Below, one piece after another: positions 63,781 to 64,000 of a stretch of 64,000 nt of DNA; position 1 is the stretch's first letter; each line of letters starts with the position of its first letter. The stretch lies in NCBI GenBank assembly GCA_022763485.1, contig JALEGX010000095.1, positions 40,130 through 104,129 on the forward strand, in the 5' to 3' direction. The DNA comes from Paracoccaceae bacterium (GTDB lineage: Bacteria > Pseudomonadota > Alphaproteobacteria > Rhodobacterales > Rhodobacteraceae). The notes under the pieces are model-generated. The model worked only from the letters and a program-made list of their open reading frames with translations, was not told the origin of the DNA and ran no database searches. The position numbers and the translations under genes were made by a program.

Positions 63781-64000
63781 ATGTCGATCACTGCTGAAGA
63801 AAAAGCACGCCTGATGAAAGAATTCGCAACCAAGGAAGGCGACACCGGTTCGCCGGAAGTCCAGGTTGCAATCCTGACCTCGCGCATCAACACCCTGACC
63901 GAGCACTTCAAAACCCACAAGAAAGACAACCACGGCCGCCGTGGTCTGCTGATGATGGTTGCACAGCGTCGTAAGCTGCTGGACTACCTGAAAGGCAAAG
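63781..64000 (+). CDS. rpsO: 30S ribosomal protein S15 (3' end outside window)
   Basis: The first 73 residues of S15, a primary 16S rRNA binder: [42 protein letters not shown], and [21 protein letters not shown], all family hallmarks. AAAGGAG lies 8 bases before the ATG. The gene is cut by the window end, about 16 residues short of the usual 89. Its place after truB is the usual rbfA-truB-rpsO context. Confidence 0.97.
   Translation, partial: MSITAEEKARLMKEFATKEGDTGSPEVQVAILTSRINTLTEHFKTHKKDNHGRRGLLMMVAQRRKLLDYLKGK

Overview
The window is about 64 kb of a GC-rich alphaproteobacterial chromosome, most likely a marine Rhodobacterales (Roseobacter group: Ruegeria/Phaeobacter-like). This rests on the Liv-type ABC/CoA-ligase cluster, a DUF1674 (SDHAF4) gene, an endonuclease-type MutL (as in MutH-less bacteria), a DUF3035 lipoprotein, dense ATGA-overlapping operons and the truB/rpsO neighbourhood. 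I see no phage, IS element, CRISPR array, rRNA or plasmid genes; the region looks like ordinary core and metabolic chromosome. Taxonomy is inferred from gene content, not from a search.

Layout. 1-2.9 kb: 3' part of a glycerol-type ABC importer operon (second ATPase, two permeases, DUF2160 membrane protein). 3-4.5 kb: BlaI repressor and M56 (BlaR1-like) sensor peptidase. 4.6-6.8 kb: modAB without modC, then a membrane-anchored cyclic-nucleotide-binding (Popeye-like) protein. 6.9-13.7 kb: clpB with a sigma-32-like promoter, a small hypothetical gene, pyrF, a candidate small RNA, a Nudix hydrolase, dinB, and an N-formylglutamate amidohydrolase-family gene. 13.8-19.3 kb: tRNA-Val(GAC), rpmJ, ferric-iron binding protein, a cupin regulator/acetyltransferase pair, a CobW GTPase, and the ferric-iron permease on the opposite strand.

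19.4-31.3 kb: a minus-strand operon of eight genes (long-chain acyl-CoA synthetase, LivG, LivH, small membrane protein, LivM, binding protein, LivF, phenylacetate-CoA-ligase-like enzyme), divergent from a PAS hybrid kinase/response regulator pair. Most gaps in the operon hold strong hairpins. The architecture suggests uptake of a carboxylic acid and its activation to a CoA thioester. 31.4-38.7 kb: MAPEG, WGR and M20 hydrolase genes; a phosphatase; then a GST, the two saccharopine dehydrogenases of lysine catabolism and a PQ-loop/SemiSWEET half-transporter between them; DUF3775; a class III nucleotide cyclase behind rmuC.

38.7-49.5 kb: rmuC, mutL, a Mn/Zn ABC operon in which one permease carries a C-terminal DtxR-like domain, a Fur-family-like operator, and divergently deoC plus a double-domain ALDH16-type aldehyde dehydrogenase. 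49.5-64 kb: paired M16 peptidases, lipoprotein, lspA, purH, heparinase-family protein, rsmB, SDHAF4, NIPSNAP, dapB, rbfA, phosphodiester glycosidase, truB, DUF1643, a membrane-anchored RTX-repeat protein and the start of rpsO (cut by the window end).

All functional calls come from reading motifs and gene order by eye; no database search was run.
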